Part shown: piece by piece, positions 5,706 through 13,973 of the stretch
Layout: the number at the start of each line of letters is the position of its first letter
How positions within the stretch are numbered: the first letter of the stretch is position 1
NCBI GenBank assembly: GCA_039806065.1
Contig: JBDKJS010000206.1
Span: forward strand, 1-14,647
Source: JBDKJS01 sp039806065
GTDB taxonomy: Bacteria; Bacteroidota; Bacteroidia; AKYH767-A; 2013-40CM-41-45
Reading direction: 5' to 3'
DNA length: 14,647 nt
Made by a program: the position numbers and the translations under genes
Notes under the pieces: generated by a model
Database searches by the model: none
Seen by the model: only the letters and a program-made list of their open reading frames with translations
Told to the model about the DNA's origin: nothing

Positions 5706-6725
5706 ATGAGTCAAACTTTTAATCCTAACGATCCCGGAACTGCCGATAGCAATATATTTGGTTTGCCCTACCTCCCTGAAGCAGCTGATGTGGTTATTCT
5801 CCCACTCACTTGGGAAGCTACCGTGAGCTATGGCGCAGGCACTGCTAATGGTCCAAAAGCTGTATTGGAAGCCAGCAAACAAATAGACCTCTTCCATCCT
5901 GAAATAAAGGAGGTATGGAAACACACCATAGCCATGGACACCTTAGATGATGCCATGCACCTGATGAGTACCAATACCCGAATCCATGTGGATGCCATCA
6001 TTGCCCAATTGACCAATGGCGAAGCAGCAGATCATGAAAAATTAGCACAAGTAAACCAAGCTTGCCAATGGATGGTTGATCAAGTAAAGCAAAAGGCACA
6101 GCAATGGATGGCAAAAGGAAAAATAGTGGTGGGATTGGGTGGCGACCACAGCACCCCTTTAGGACTAATGCAAGCGCTAGCCGAGGAAACAACTTTTGGC
6201 ATTTTACAAATTGATGCACATTGTGACCTTCGCAATGCATACGAGGGCTTTAAATATTCACACGCTAGTGTAATGTACAATGCCTTGAAAGAAAAGAACA
6301 TCATTGCACTCACACAAGTGGGCATTCGCGATTACTGTCAAGAAGAGGTTACATTTGCTAATAATGATAAAAGGGTCCGGCTATTCACTGATCGCGAAAT
6401 GCGATTTCACCAAATGGAAGGCCGCACCTGGGCACAGCAGTGTGACATCATTATCAATACCCTTCCACAAGATGTATTCATTAGCTTTGATATAGATGGT
6501 CTCAGCCCTGATCATTGTCCTAATACCGGAACTCCAGTGCCTGGCGGTCTTAGCTTTCAAGAGGTAAATTATTTGTTTACCAAACTGGCCAAATCAGGAA
6601 AAAAAATTATAGGCTTTGATTTGAATGAAGTTTCGCCAGGCGATACTCACGACTGGGATGCCAATGTAGGTGCAAGAGTACTCTTCTTGCTTTACACAAC
6701 GCTACTGCTCAATAAGCAAAAATAG
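5706..6725 (+). CDS. Agmatinase/arginase-family ureohydrolase
   Basis: This is a binuclear manganese hydrolase of the ureohydrolase family, which releases urea or a related amide from guanidino compounds such as arginine, agmatine or formiminoglutamate. Counting from the upstream ATG at 5661, the metal-site motifs are GGDHS (His163), DAHCD (Asp185, His187, Asp189) and SFDID (Asp277, Asp279), with Glu323 in FDLNEVSP; all ligands are present. The usual DP after the last motif is SP here. The sequence FNPNDPG..NIFGLPYLPE near the start matches a Bacteroidota 'agmatinase family' branch with an extra helical segment around 85-150, so the true substrate is uncertain. I prefer the ATG at 5706 (339 residues) because a consensus -7 box lies just upstream; the ATG at 5661 would give 354. 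The next gene starts two bases after its stop. Confidence 0.9.
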   Translation: MSQTFNPNDPGTADSNIFGLPYLPEAADVVILPLTWEATVSYGAGTANGPKAVLEASKQIDLFHPEIKEVWKHTIAMDTLDDAMHLMSTNTRIHVDAIIAQLTNGEAADHEKLAQVNQACQWMVDQVKQKAQQWMAKGKIVVGLGGDHSTPLGLMQALAEETTFGILQIDAHCDLRNAYEGFKYSHASVMYNALKEKNIIALTQVGIRDYCQEEVTFANNDKRVRLFTDREMRFHQMEGRTWAQQCDIIINTLPQDVFISFDIDGLSPDHCPNTGTPVPGGLSFQEVNYLFTKLAKSGKKIIGFDLNEVSPGDTHDWDANVGARVLFLLYTTLLLNKQK

Positions 6726-6727
6726 AG

Positions 6728-8413
6728 ATGATGCAATTGCTACTGACTACTCTTAATGCTAAATACATTCACACCAACTTGGCAATCCGGTTGCTCTATC
6801 AGCTGAATAAGAACAAGGGCAATGTATCATGGAAAGAATTTACCATTAAGCAAACTGTAGCTGAAATTGTGCAAGTGTGCATGGGGTATGATGTAATTAC
6901 TTTTAGCTGTTACATATGGAATATTAATCAAACACTTGAGGTAGCAAAAGCCTTAAAAGCGATTAACCCAGAAATTAAAATTGTTCTTGGAGGGCCTGAA
7001 GTTAGTTACGATTGGCAAGAGGTATTACTATTAACCTATGTTGATTTTATTATCGTAGGTGAGGGGGAAATTCCATTCTCCTATTTTTTAGAAAATTATC
7101 CCAATTTGAAAGATGCTACCAACATAGCTTACAAATACAATGGTCAAATTTTCTTTCGGGCCGATTCCGTGAGTTTCGATTTAACCAATTATGACCAGTG
7201 CTTACCCTATGTAGATGATGACCTGCCTTCACTCAAACATAAAATACTTTATGTGGAAAGTAGCAGAGGCTGCCCTTACAAATGTGAATTTTGCCTGGCT
7301 AGCTTGGATAACAAAGTACGGCAATTGCCAATTGAAGCTATTAAGAAGAATTTATTATTCTTAATGCAACACGGATCTACCATCAAATTTTTAGATCGCA
7401 CTTTCAATGTAAGAAAAGATTTTACGATCGATATTTTTCAATTTATACTTGCCAACCACCAACCCGGCAATGTATTTCAGTTTGAGATTACCGCTGACAT
7501 TGTACATCCTGATATCATTAAGTTTATTGAACAAAATGTGAGACCTGGTATTTTTCGTTTTGAAATAGGTATTCAAACAGTGAATCAAAAGGCCAATCTT
7601 GCGGTAAGTAGAAAACAAAACTTTGAAAAGACTTCCAGCATCATCAAGCAGCTGCAACCTTACATTGCCATGCACCTCGATTTAATTGTGGGGCTCCCTC
7701 ATGATTATTGGGATGATATCAAAGATAGTTTCAATCAGGTTTTGAAATTACATCCAATGGAATTACAATTGGGCTTTTTAAAATTTTTGAAAGGCACACC
7801 AGTTAGGCAAAAGTACTTAGAGCATGGTTATGTCTTTGATGAAAAGGCGCCCTATCAAATCAAGCAAAGTAATTTTCTATCAACAGCTGATCTACAACAG
7901 TTAACCTTGTTAGAAGCCGCCTTGGAAATTTATTGGAACAAACCCAGAGCAATTTCCTTGCTCAAATACATCACCAAGCACCATGATGCGTTTGACTTTT
8001 TACTCCAATTGGGTAATCGATTTGCTGCTACACATAGCCTGCATGCGTATGGATTAAAAGAGGTGTACCAAATATTGAAAGATGAACTAGATGCCGCTTA
8101 TGCTCATCGCCCCGTGTTTAAAACCTTGGCAGCTATTGATTATCACTTGCAACATAAAGTCAAGCCCTATGATTTGTTTGAAGTAAGCTTACCGAAACAA
8201 GCCCACTTCGAATGTTTAGAGCAACTTCAGCTCAACGCTCACCTTTATAGATTTGCCATTATCCCCATAGATCACGAGGCTATAAAATTTTTAAACATAG
8301 TTCCATTGCTTGATCAATATTTAGTCATTCAATTTAATGGAAGGGAGAACCCAATTATTCTCAACCAATTGCAATCGGTTGGTCCTTCTTTGAGTGATTT
8401 GGTTGTCAGGTAA
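6728..8413 (+). CDS. B12-binding-type radical SAM protein, DUF4080 family
   Basis: The 561-residue protein has an N-terminal cobalamin-binding-like Rossmann region (about 1-150; opening LLTTLNAKYIHTNLA, with IKIVLGGPEVS and IIVGEGE) and a radical SAM core (about 172-400). The cluster motif is SRGCPYKCEFC, CxxxCxxC with Cys182, Cys186 and Cys189. Further core strands are FQFEITADIV, FRFEIGIQT and HLDLIVGLPHD. The C-terminal part (about 400-561) corresponds to DUF4080. Relatives include cobalamin-dependent methylases and cyclases, but this branch has no function known to me. It starts two bases after the ureohydrolase stop, with a second ATG directly following, so the two genes are very likely cotranscribed. 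The cobalamin-binding histidine motif DxHxxG is not evident, so binding may be absent or base-on. Confidence 0.85.
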   Translation: MMQLLLTTLNAKYIHTNLAIRLLYQLNKNKGNVSWKEFTIKQTVAEIVQVCMGYDVITFSCYIWNINQTLEVAKALKAINPEIKIVLGGPEVSYDWQEVLLLTYVDFIIVGEGEIPFSYFLENYPNLKDATNIAYKYNGQIFFRADSVSFDLTNYDQCLPYVDDDLPSLKHKILYVESSRGCPYKCEFCLASLDNKVRQLPIEAIKKNLLFLMQHGSTIKFLDRTFNVRKDFTIDIFQFILANHQPGNVFQFEITADIVHPDIIKFIEQNVRPGIFRFEIGIQTVNQKANLAVSRKQNFEKTSSIIKQLQPYIAMHLDLIVGLPHDYWDDIKDSFNQVLKLHPMELQLGFLKFLKGTPVRQKYLEHGYVFDEKAPYQIKQSNFLSTADLQQLTLLEAALEIYWNKPRAISLLKYITKHHDAFDFLLQLGNRFAATHSLHAYGLKEVYQILKDELDAAYAHRPVFKTLAAIDYHLQHKVKPYDLFEVSLPKQAHFECLEQLQLNAHLYRFAIIPIDHEAIKFLNIVPLLDQYLVIQFNGRENPIILNQLQSVGPSLSDLVVR

Positions 8414-8441
8414 AAATAGTTTTTTCAACAAATGGCAATCC

Positions 8442-8470
8442 CTACTTTGCAAATTGTATTTTGCAAGTAG
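8442..8470. promoter_or_regulatory. Imperfect 29-nt palindrome upstream of dnaE
   Basis: CTACTT (8442-8447) pairs with AAGTAG (8465-8470), and GCAAA (8449-8453) pairs with TTTGC (8460-8464), leaving one bulged T and a 6-nt loop. That makes eleven base pairs in an 81-bp spacer. It contains the -7-like TACTTTG. It could be an operator over a dnaE promoter, or a weak terminator of the upstream transcript, though no long T run follows. Confidence 0.4.
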
Positions 8471-8494
8471 TTTCTATAAGCACCTTTTTAGACA

Positions 8495-11400
8495 ATGAAA
8501 TTTAGTCACCTACACGTACATACCCAGTTTTCACTGCTTGATGGAGCGGCCAGTATCAATGCGCTTTATAAAAAAGCCATAGCAGATCAAATGCCTGCTA
8601 TTGCCATTACTGATCATGGAAACATGTTTGGTGTGTTTAATTTTGTAGCCACTGCTGGTAAATACAATACAGATGTAAATCCAGCTATAAAGCCAATCAT
8701 CGGCTGCGAACTTTATGTAGTAAACGATAGGCATAAGAAACAGTTTACAAAAGACGATCGAGATAAAAGGTGTCATCAACTGTTATTGGTGAAAAATGCC
8801 GAAGGCTATAGGAACCTTGTAAAGCTATGCTCATTAGGGTTTATTGAAGGGCTGTACTCTAAGTATCCAAGAGTAGATAAAGAGTTAATTATGCAATACC
8901 ACAAGGGATTAATTGCTACCACATGTTGCCTAGGTGCCTCAGTTCCTCAAGCTATTCTTAAAAAAGGAGAAGCAGCCGGTGAGGCTGAATTTAAGTGGTG
9001 GTTTGATCTTTTTGGCGAAGACTATTATGTGGAAATTCAGCGACATGGAATTCCGGAACAAGATCAAGTAAATGCCTTGCTACTTAAATGGGCTCAAAAA
9101 TATAAAGTAAAAGTAATTGCCAGCAATGATTCCCATTATGTGGACGAGGCAGATAGCAATGCGCATGATATTCTACTTTGTGTAAACACAGGTGAAAAGC
9201 AAAGCACTCCTAAAGCCATTGATGATGGTGATGATGAATCGGTGGCGCGAGGCAAGCGATTTGCATTTTATAACAATCAGTTCTATTTTAAATCCACTAA
9301 GGAAATGATGGAACTTTTTCATGATGTTCCGCAAAGTATTGATAATACCAATGAGATTGTGAGTAAAGTTTCTCATTTGAAATTGAAACAAGACATACTA
9401 CTCCCACATTTTACTGTTCCATCCGGATATTTAACCCAAGATGCTTACCTACGGCATCTCACCATGCAAGGTGCTGCATCGCGCTATCAGCAATTAACAG
9501 CTGAAATTGAAGAACGATTGAATTTCGAATTGCAGGTTATTGAAACGATGGGCTTTGCAGGATATTTTTTAATAGTAGCAGATTTTATTAAAGCCGGAAG
9601 AGACATCGGTGTGTTTGTAGGTCCAGGAAGAGGGTCGGCTGCAGGCAGCGCTGTGGCTTATTGTATTGGCATTACAAATATAGATCCTATAAAGTATAAT
9701 CTACTCTTCGAGCGTTTTCTCAATCCAGAACGAAAGTCCATGCCAGATATCGATACCGATTTTGATGATGAAGGTCGTCAAAAAGTAATCGATTATGTAG
9801 TGGAAAAATATGGCCGAAACCAAGTGGCTCAAATTGTTACATATGGTACCATGGCAGCCAAATCAAGTATTAAGGATGTGGCAAGGGTGATGGATTTGCC
9901 ACTAGCCGATGCCAATGCTTTGGCAAAACTAGTTTCCGACAGACCTGGGGTTTCCCTAGGCCGTTTGATGAGTGCGCCACTCTCGGGCGAAAATGGGCTT
10001 GACCAAAAAGAAGGATTGCAAAATGAGGATATTCAAAATGCTGAACGCCTGCGGCAAATAGCGAAAGGTGCCGATCTGCAAGCCGCAGTGCTTAAAGAGG
10101 CCTTGGTTCTAGAGGGATCTGTTAGAGGAACTGGCATTCATGCTGCGGGTATTATCATTGCCCCTAAAGATTTGACAGACATAGTTCCTGTGTGCACCAG
10201 CAAGGAAACCAATCTACTAATTACACAATACGAAGGAAAAATAATTGAGGATGCAGGTGTAATAAAAATGGATTTTCTTGGATTGAAAACACTGTCGATA
10301 CTTCGCGATGCATTGGTGTTGATAGAGCAAAATCATGGTATAAAGATAGACATAGACACCATTCCATTAGATGATTTTAAAACATTAGAATTATTTCAAA
10401 AAGGATTTACAGTTGGAGTTTTTCAATTTGAAGCTGAACATTTGCAACCCATACTTAGGGATATGAAACCCGATTGCTTCGAAGACTTGATAGCACTCAA
10501 TGCACTTAACAGGCCTGGCCCTTTGGCCTATATCCCTAGTTTTATTAGACGTAAGCACGGGCGCGAACCTGTTTCCTACGATTTGCCAGAGATGGAAGAA
10601 TACCTTAAAGAAACCAATGGTATCACCGTGTATCAAGAACAGGTGATGCTTCTAGCACAAAAATTGGCTGGATTTAGCAAAGGCAAAGCTGATGGATTGA
10701 GGAAAGCAATGGGCAAAAAAAATAAGGCTGAATTAGATAAGCATAAGAACGATTTTATAACTGGTGCTAGCAATGCTGGCCATCCAATTGATAAATTGGA
10801 AAAGATTTGGACTGATTGGGAAGCGTTTGCCAGTTATGCCTTTAATAAATCGCATTCCACTTGTTATGCATTTGTTGCCTTCCAAACGGCATACCTCAAG
10901 GCTCACTACCCAGAAGAATTTATGAGTGCAGTGCTCACCAATAATCTAGCAAATATAGACAAGATCACTTTTTTCATGGATGAGTGCAAGAGAATGGGCT
11001 TGGCGGTTTTAGGTCCTGATGTGAATGAAAGTGAATATAAATTTTCAGTTAACAAGAAACGACAGATTAGATTTGGACTTGGTGCAGTAAAAGGAGTAGG
11101 GGAGGCTGCTGTTGAAAGCCTTATTAACGAACGTAAGTTAAATGGTGCCTACACCTCTGTATTTGACCTGGTGCAAAGAATTAATTTAAGAAGTGCCAAT
11201 AAGAAAACTTTTGAAAGTATGGTACTAGCTGGAGCATTTGATGGATTTGAAAATTTGCATCGTGCCAATTACTTCGTTAAAGATAAAGATGGTTTTACAT
11301 TTCTCGAAAAATTATTGCGGTTTGGTGCACAAGCGCAAGAGAATAAAAATAGCGCACAAGTTTCTTTATTTGGCGATGCCACTGATGCTGCCATGCCAGT

Positions 11401-12085
11401 CCCTCAGATCCCTTTTGCCGATCCATGGGATATTCTCCAAAAATTAAAGTTTGAAAAAGAAGTTGTGGGTTTTTATATCAGCGGGCATCCGCTTGATTTA
11501 TTTAAATTTGAAATTACTCATTTCATTCCAAACTCCATTAGTGAAACTAAAACAGATAATCCTATCCAGGGAAAGGAACTTTTTTTATGTGGTATGATAA
11601 CTGAAGTAAACAATGGAATTTCTAAAAATGGCAGCCCATTTGGAACATTTGTATTAGTAGATTATTCTGACAGTGCCAAGTTTACCTTGTTCGGAAAAGA
11701 TTTTGCTGCCATGAGTGGTTTTGTTACTCTTAATTCATTTGTGTGTATAAAAGGTAAGTTTGCTCCTAAGTTCTATAATGCTGATCAAATTGAATTTAAA
11801 ATAAACAGTATATTTTTATTGAGTGAGCTTCGAGAAAAAATGCTTAAGAATATTACCATTAAAGTTGACCTCGATCGCATCACCGATGATTGGATTGACA
11901 GGGTGGATGAAATTTTTAAAGAAGCACAGCAAGGTGCCATTGGTAAAACCGCTGTAAAAATTAAAATTGCCGATCCACAAAATAATATTTCTGTTACTTT
12001 GCCAAGTAGAAAGTATGCCGTGAATGCTAGCAATAACTTGATAGCGCAATTAGAAGAATTTTCTGTGGTAGAATACAATGGTTAA
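8495..12085 (+). CDS. dnaE: DNA polymerase III alpha subunit
   Basis: This is the replicative C-family polymerase, 1196 residues, the DnaE type without an inserted DnaQ-like exonuclease. The PHP domain starts at once with HLHVHTQFSLLDG (5-17), then ITDHGNMFG and SNDSHY (210-215). The palm shows GPGRGSAAGSAV, the catalytic PDIDTDF (417-423; Asp418 and Asp420), and the third acidic residue Asp593 in KMDFLGL. Thumb, fingers and helix-hairpin-helix regions follow (e.g. YAFNKSHSTCYA), and an OB fold covers about 1027-1115 (LFLCGMITEVNNG...). All nine residues that bind metals in active PHP domains appear to be kept: H7, H9, D16, H41, E72, H94, C145, D212 and H214. The ATG at 8495 directly precedes the PHP motif, so the start is secure. 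tspO follows 30 bases downstream. Confidence 0.98.
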   Translation: MKFSHLHVHTQFSLLDGAASINALYKKAIADQMPAIAITDHGNMFGVFNFVATAGKYNTDVNPAIKPIIGCELYVVNDRHKKQFTKDDRDKRCHQLLLVKNAEGYRNLVKLCSLGFIEGLYSKYPRVDKELIMQYHKGLIATTCCLGASVPQAILKKGEAAGEAEFKWWFDLFGEDYYVEIQRHGIPEQDQVNALLLKWAQKYKVKVIASNDSHYVDEADSNAHDILLCVNTGEKQSTPKAIDDGDDESVARGKRFAFYNNQFYFKSTKEMMELFHDVPQSIDNTNEIVSKVSHLKLKQDILLPHFTVPSGYLTQDAYLRHLTMQGAASRYQQLTAEIEERLNFELQVIETMGFAGYFLIVADFIKAGRDIGVFVGPGRGSAAGSAVAYCIGITNIDPIKYNLLFERFLNPERKSMPDIDTDFDDEGRQKVIDYVVEKYGRNQVAQIVTYGTMAAKSSIKDVARVMDLPLADANALAKLVSDRPGVSLGRLMSAPLSGENGLDQKEGLQNEDIQNAERLRQIAKGADLQAAVLKEALVLEGSVRGTGIHAAGIIIAPKDLTDIVPVCTSKETNLLITQYEGKIIEDAGVIKMDFLGLKTLSILRDALVLIEQNHGIKIDIDTIPLDDFKTLELFQKGFTVGVFQFEAEHLQPILRDMKPDCFEDLIALNALNRPGPLAYIPSFIRRKHGREPVSYDLPEMEEYLKETNGITVYQEQVMLLAQKLAGFSKGKADGLRKAMGKKNKAELDKHKNDFITGASNAGHPIDKLEKIWTDWEAFASYAFNKSHSTCYAFVAFQTAYLKAHYPEEFMSAVLTNNLANIDKITFFMDECKRMGLAVLGPDVNESEYKFSVNKKRQIRFGLGAVKGVGEAAVESLINERKLNGAYTSVFDLVQRINLRSANKKTFESMVLAGAFDGFENLHRANYFVKDKDGFTFLEKLLRFGAQAQENKNSAQVSLFGDATDAAMPVPQIPFADPWDILQKLKFEKEVVGFYISGHPLDLFKFEITHFIPNSISETKTDNPIQGKELFLCGMITEVNNGISKNGSPFGTFVLVDYSDSAKFTLFGKDFAAMSGFVTLNSFVCIKGKFAPKFYNADQIEFKINSIFLLSELREKMLKNITIKVDLDRITDDWIDRVDEIFKEAQQGAIGKTAVKIKIADPQNNISVTLPSRKYAVNASNNLIAQLEEFSVVEYNG

Positions 12086-12115
12086 CCTTTTTCACAATTG
12101 AATGTTTAGTTGGAT

Positions 12116-12589
12116 ATGAATAAACAATTAATAGTGGCGTTGTCTATCATACTTTGTATGGCTGTAGGTGGAGCTAGTAGTGCACTCACTAATGTTGATT
12201 TGCTCCAATATCTTCCCACCTTAAGGCAACCCTCGTGGCAACCTCCTAATTGGGTGTTTGGCCCGGTATGGACGCTACTGTACCTATTAATGGGTATTGC
12301 CCTTGGCAATGTTATTAATACCGCTGCTCCCACCGGCTATAAAAAGAGTGCTATATTGGTTTTTGCAGTGCAATTGCTCTTGAATTTTTTTTGGAGCATC
12401 ATCTTTTTCAAGTGGCAATCGCCCAAGTGGGCTTTAATCGAAATCATTTTTCTACTAGTTGGCATTCTTTGGACCATCTTCAAATTTGATGGTATTTCAA
12501 AAACCGCTGCTTGGTTAATGGTGCCCTATGCTGCGTGGGTCAGTTTTGCAACGCTATTAACTGCCACTTTGTTTTGGATGAATAGATAG
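12116..12589 (+). CDS. tspO: TspO/MBR family tryptophan-rich sensory protein
   Basis: The 157-residue membrane protein belongs to the TspO/mitochondrial benzodiazepine receptor family, which binds porphyrins and related ligands; bacterial members affect tetrapyrrole handling and stress responses. Five membrane segments are visible at about 4-24, 45-66, 78-97, 104-122 and 130-153. Family motifs are PSWQPPNWVFGPVWTLLY (39-56), LNFFWS (89-94) and PYAAWVSFATLL (137-148). Eight tryptophans are present. I chose ATG 12116; a TTG two codons upstream is less likely. It lies 30 bases after dnaE on the same strand and may be read from the same transcript, though no functional link is known. It converges with the endonuclease gene. 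Confidence 0.93.
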   Translation: MNKQLIVALSIILCMAVGGASSALTNVDLLQYLPTLRQPSWQPPNWVFGPVWTLLYLLMGIALGNVINTAAPTGYKKSAILVFAVQLLLNFFWSIIFFKWQSPKWALIEIIFLLVGILWTIFKFDGISKTAAWLMVPYAAWVSFATLLTATLFWMNR

Positions 12590-12613
12590 AATGGTCTATT
12601 ATAAATGGAAGGA

Positions 12614-12635
12614 TAGAATTTATTTTGCTATTCTA
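12614..12635. terminator. Weak hairpin between convergent tspO and endonuclease genes
   Basis: TAGAAT (12614-12619) pairs with ATTCTA (12630-12635) around a 10-nt loop. It spans the convergent gene ends, and its right arm lies at the endonuclease stop. The stem has almost no GC and no clean T tract follows, so this is a weak candidate. Confidence 0.2.
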
Positions 12636-13680
12636 CAACAACTTTAAACCTTCTGATCTTATCTCCTTCGATAGCTGCCAACAAATACCATCCTGGAGGG
12701 GTTCCTCTAAAATCAATGCTGTGATTACTATAGGTTTCTTTCATTACTTGGCCATTTACATTGATGAGCTGCACTCGTATGGGGCTTGATAAACTAGCGT
12801 TGAAAAAATATAACCCATCACTTCGTGTGGGGATGATGTTCAATCTCTGGTCTGTTAGTGGGTTAATTCCTATAGCTTGCATATTCCATGGATCAGTGGG
12901 TGAGGGGCCACCCCAAATTTTATAGGCCAGATAAGGATTATCAATGAACGGATTTCTATTTCCTTGAAATTGCTCCATCAAATTATTTCTGTTCATTTCG
13001 TATGGTGATACACTGTCTGCTTCATTCCAGTATAAAAATAAATCTGGCATGTCGCCATATGGTGCTATGCTTGATGGTCCTGCTCCAACATTGTTTGGTT
13101 GACATTGGAAGTTGTAGCGCAAATACATGTACATGATCATTCTGGCTACATCACCTTTCCATTCATCACCAGGGTAAAAATTGCCATTGACCAATACACC
13201 GGCATTGCCACTCCCTAAATCAAACGGCCTATTGCTTCTACTTGAATTCATTTGATTGTCTATGCTTCTTAAACAATGTGCATCCGCTCCAGCAAATTCA
13301 AAACCAAGATTGGGCGTGCCCAAGGATCGAGGATATACATGTTCTCTTACCCAAAGGCCATTGCAGCTGCTTGTAGTACAATTGAGCCACCAATTTCTAC
13401 TTCTATCGTTTTGGCTTGTGGCATCATTGTCGTCATAACCATAAATCAATAGTACTTTTGAAGTATCGTTGGGGTCAAGGTCGGTCTGTTTTAATACATT
13501 CCAAACATCAGGAGTGTAAATAAGCGTAATGGAATGTGTATTGGTTATTAGTTCAGATAGTTCTTGTTTCAAGCTATCGCCATTCAAGCTAAAATCAATG
13601 GTACTATAATAAGCCGGGATTTGTGCCGTGCCAAACCATGTTACAGGCAGGAGAAAAACTAGTAAAATAATTTTTTTCAA
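12628..13680 (-). CDS. Secreted endonuclease I family nuclease with T9SS sorting domain
   Basis: The protein belongs to the EndA/NucM endonuclease I family (Pfam PF04231), metal-dependent non-specific nucleases with a beta-beta-alpha metal core. A signal peptide MKKIILLVFLLPVTWFGTAQ opens it. Family motifs are LWVREHVYPRSLG (109-121, with catalytic His114), GADAHCLRSIDNQMNSSRSN (131-150), GDEWKGDVARMIMYMYLRY (171-189) and the strongly conserved QGNRNPFIDNPYLA. A T9SS C-terminal domain fills about 273-350 (IRVQLINVNGQVM...PPGWYLLAAIEGDKIRRFKVVV). Export is predicted, probably for extracellular DNA degradation as a nutrient source. The start codon is TTG at 13680: an in-frame stop lies seven codons upstream with no ATG between, and the signal peptide begins right at this TTG. 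Confidence 0.93.
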   Translation of the reverse strand: MKKIILLVFLLPVTWFGTAQIPAYYSTIDFSLNGDSLKQELSELITNTHSITLIYTPDVWNVLKQTDLDPNDTSKVLLIYGYDDNDATSQNDRSRNWWLNCTTSSCNGLWVREHVYPRSLGTPNLGFEFAGADAHCLRSIDNQMNSSRSNRPFDLGSGNAGVLVNGNFYPGDEWKGDVARMIMYMYLRYNFQCQPNNVGAGPSSIAPYGDMPDLFLYWNEADSVSPYEMNRNNLMEQFQGNRNPFIDNPYLAYKIWGGPSPTDPWNMQAIGINPLTDQRLNIIPTRSDGLYFFNASLSSPIRVQLINVNGQVMKETYSNHSIDFRGTPPGWYLLAAIEGDKIRRFKVVVE

Positions 13681-13897
13681 TTTGGTAAAAGTCTTAATCT
13701 ACTATACACTTAATAGGGGAAATAGTTTCCTTCCCAGTGGCCGATTGTAAGAAAGAACCTCACAATTGATCGAATGATGGATTGACCTATGAGGCGAACA
13801 TTTTAGTACTTTAAGGGTTTAAATTTGAAGGTCGAACAAATCACCTTTGTCCACGTTCATAAGTTGCATTCACGGGTTGATGATCGAGAGTGAATTA

Positions 13898-13919
13898 TTG
13901 ACCAAAATTTGACTAAAAA
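13898..13919 (+). repeat. Tandem 11-bp repeat TTGACYAAAAW
   Basis: TTGACCAAAAT at 13898-13908 is followed directly by TTGACTAAAAA at 13909-13919, with two differences. It lies just upstream of the promoter candidate and could be a binding site, but AT-rich repeats of this size also arise by chance. Confidence 0.35.
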
Positions 13920-13924
13920 TGCCA

Positions 13925-13955
13925 TTGATTTTAAGAGCTAGTTGCGCTATCTTTA
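13925..13955 (+). promoter_or_regulatory. Bacteroidota-type promoter for the terminal surface protein gene
   Basis: TTG at 13925-13927 is followed after 20 bases by TATCTTTA at 13948-13955, one mismatch from TAnnTTTG. The ATG lies 18 bases further on, a short but normal leader. Confidence 0.5.
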
Positions 13956-13973
13956 TACCACTTATTTTTTGCC

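Larger units (their letters stand above)
13681..13973. other. Divergent noncoding region, 293 bp
   Basis: No ORF of note is present between the divergent endonuclease and surface protein genes. It contains a possible hairpin at 13758-13794 (CCTCA with TGAGG outside, CAAT with ATTG inside, and a five-base bulge), a near-perfect 11-bp tandem repeat at 13898-13919 and the promoter candidate at 13925-13955. No clear promoter for the endonuclease was found. Confidence 0.5.
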
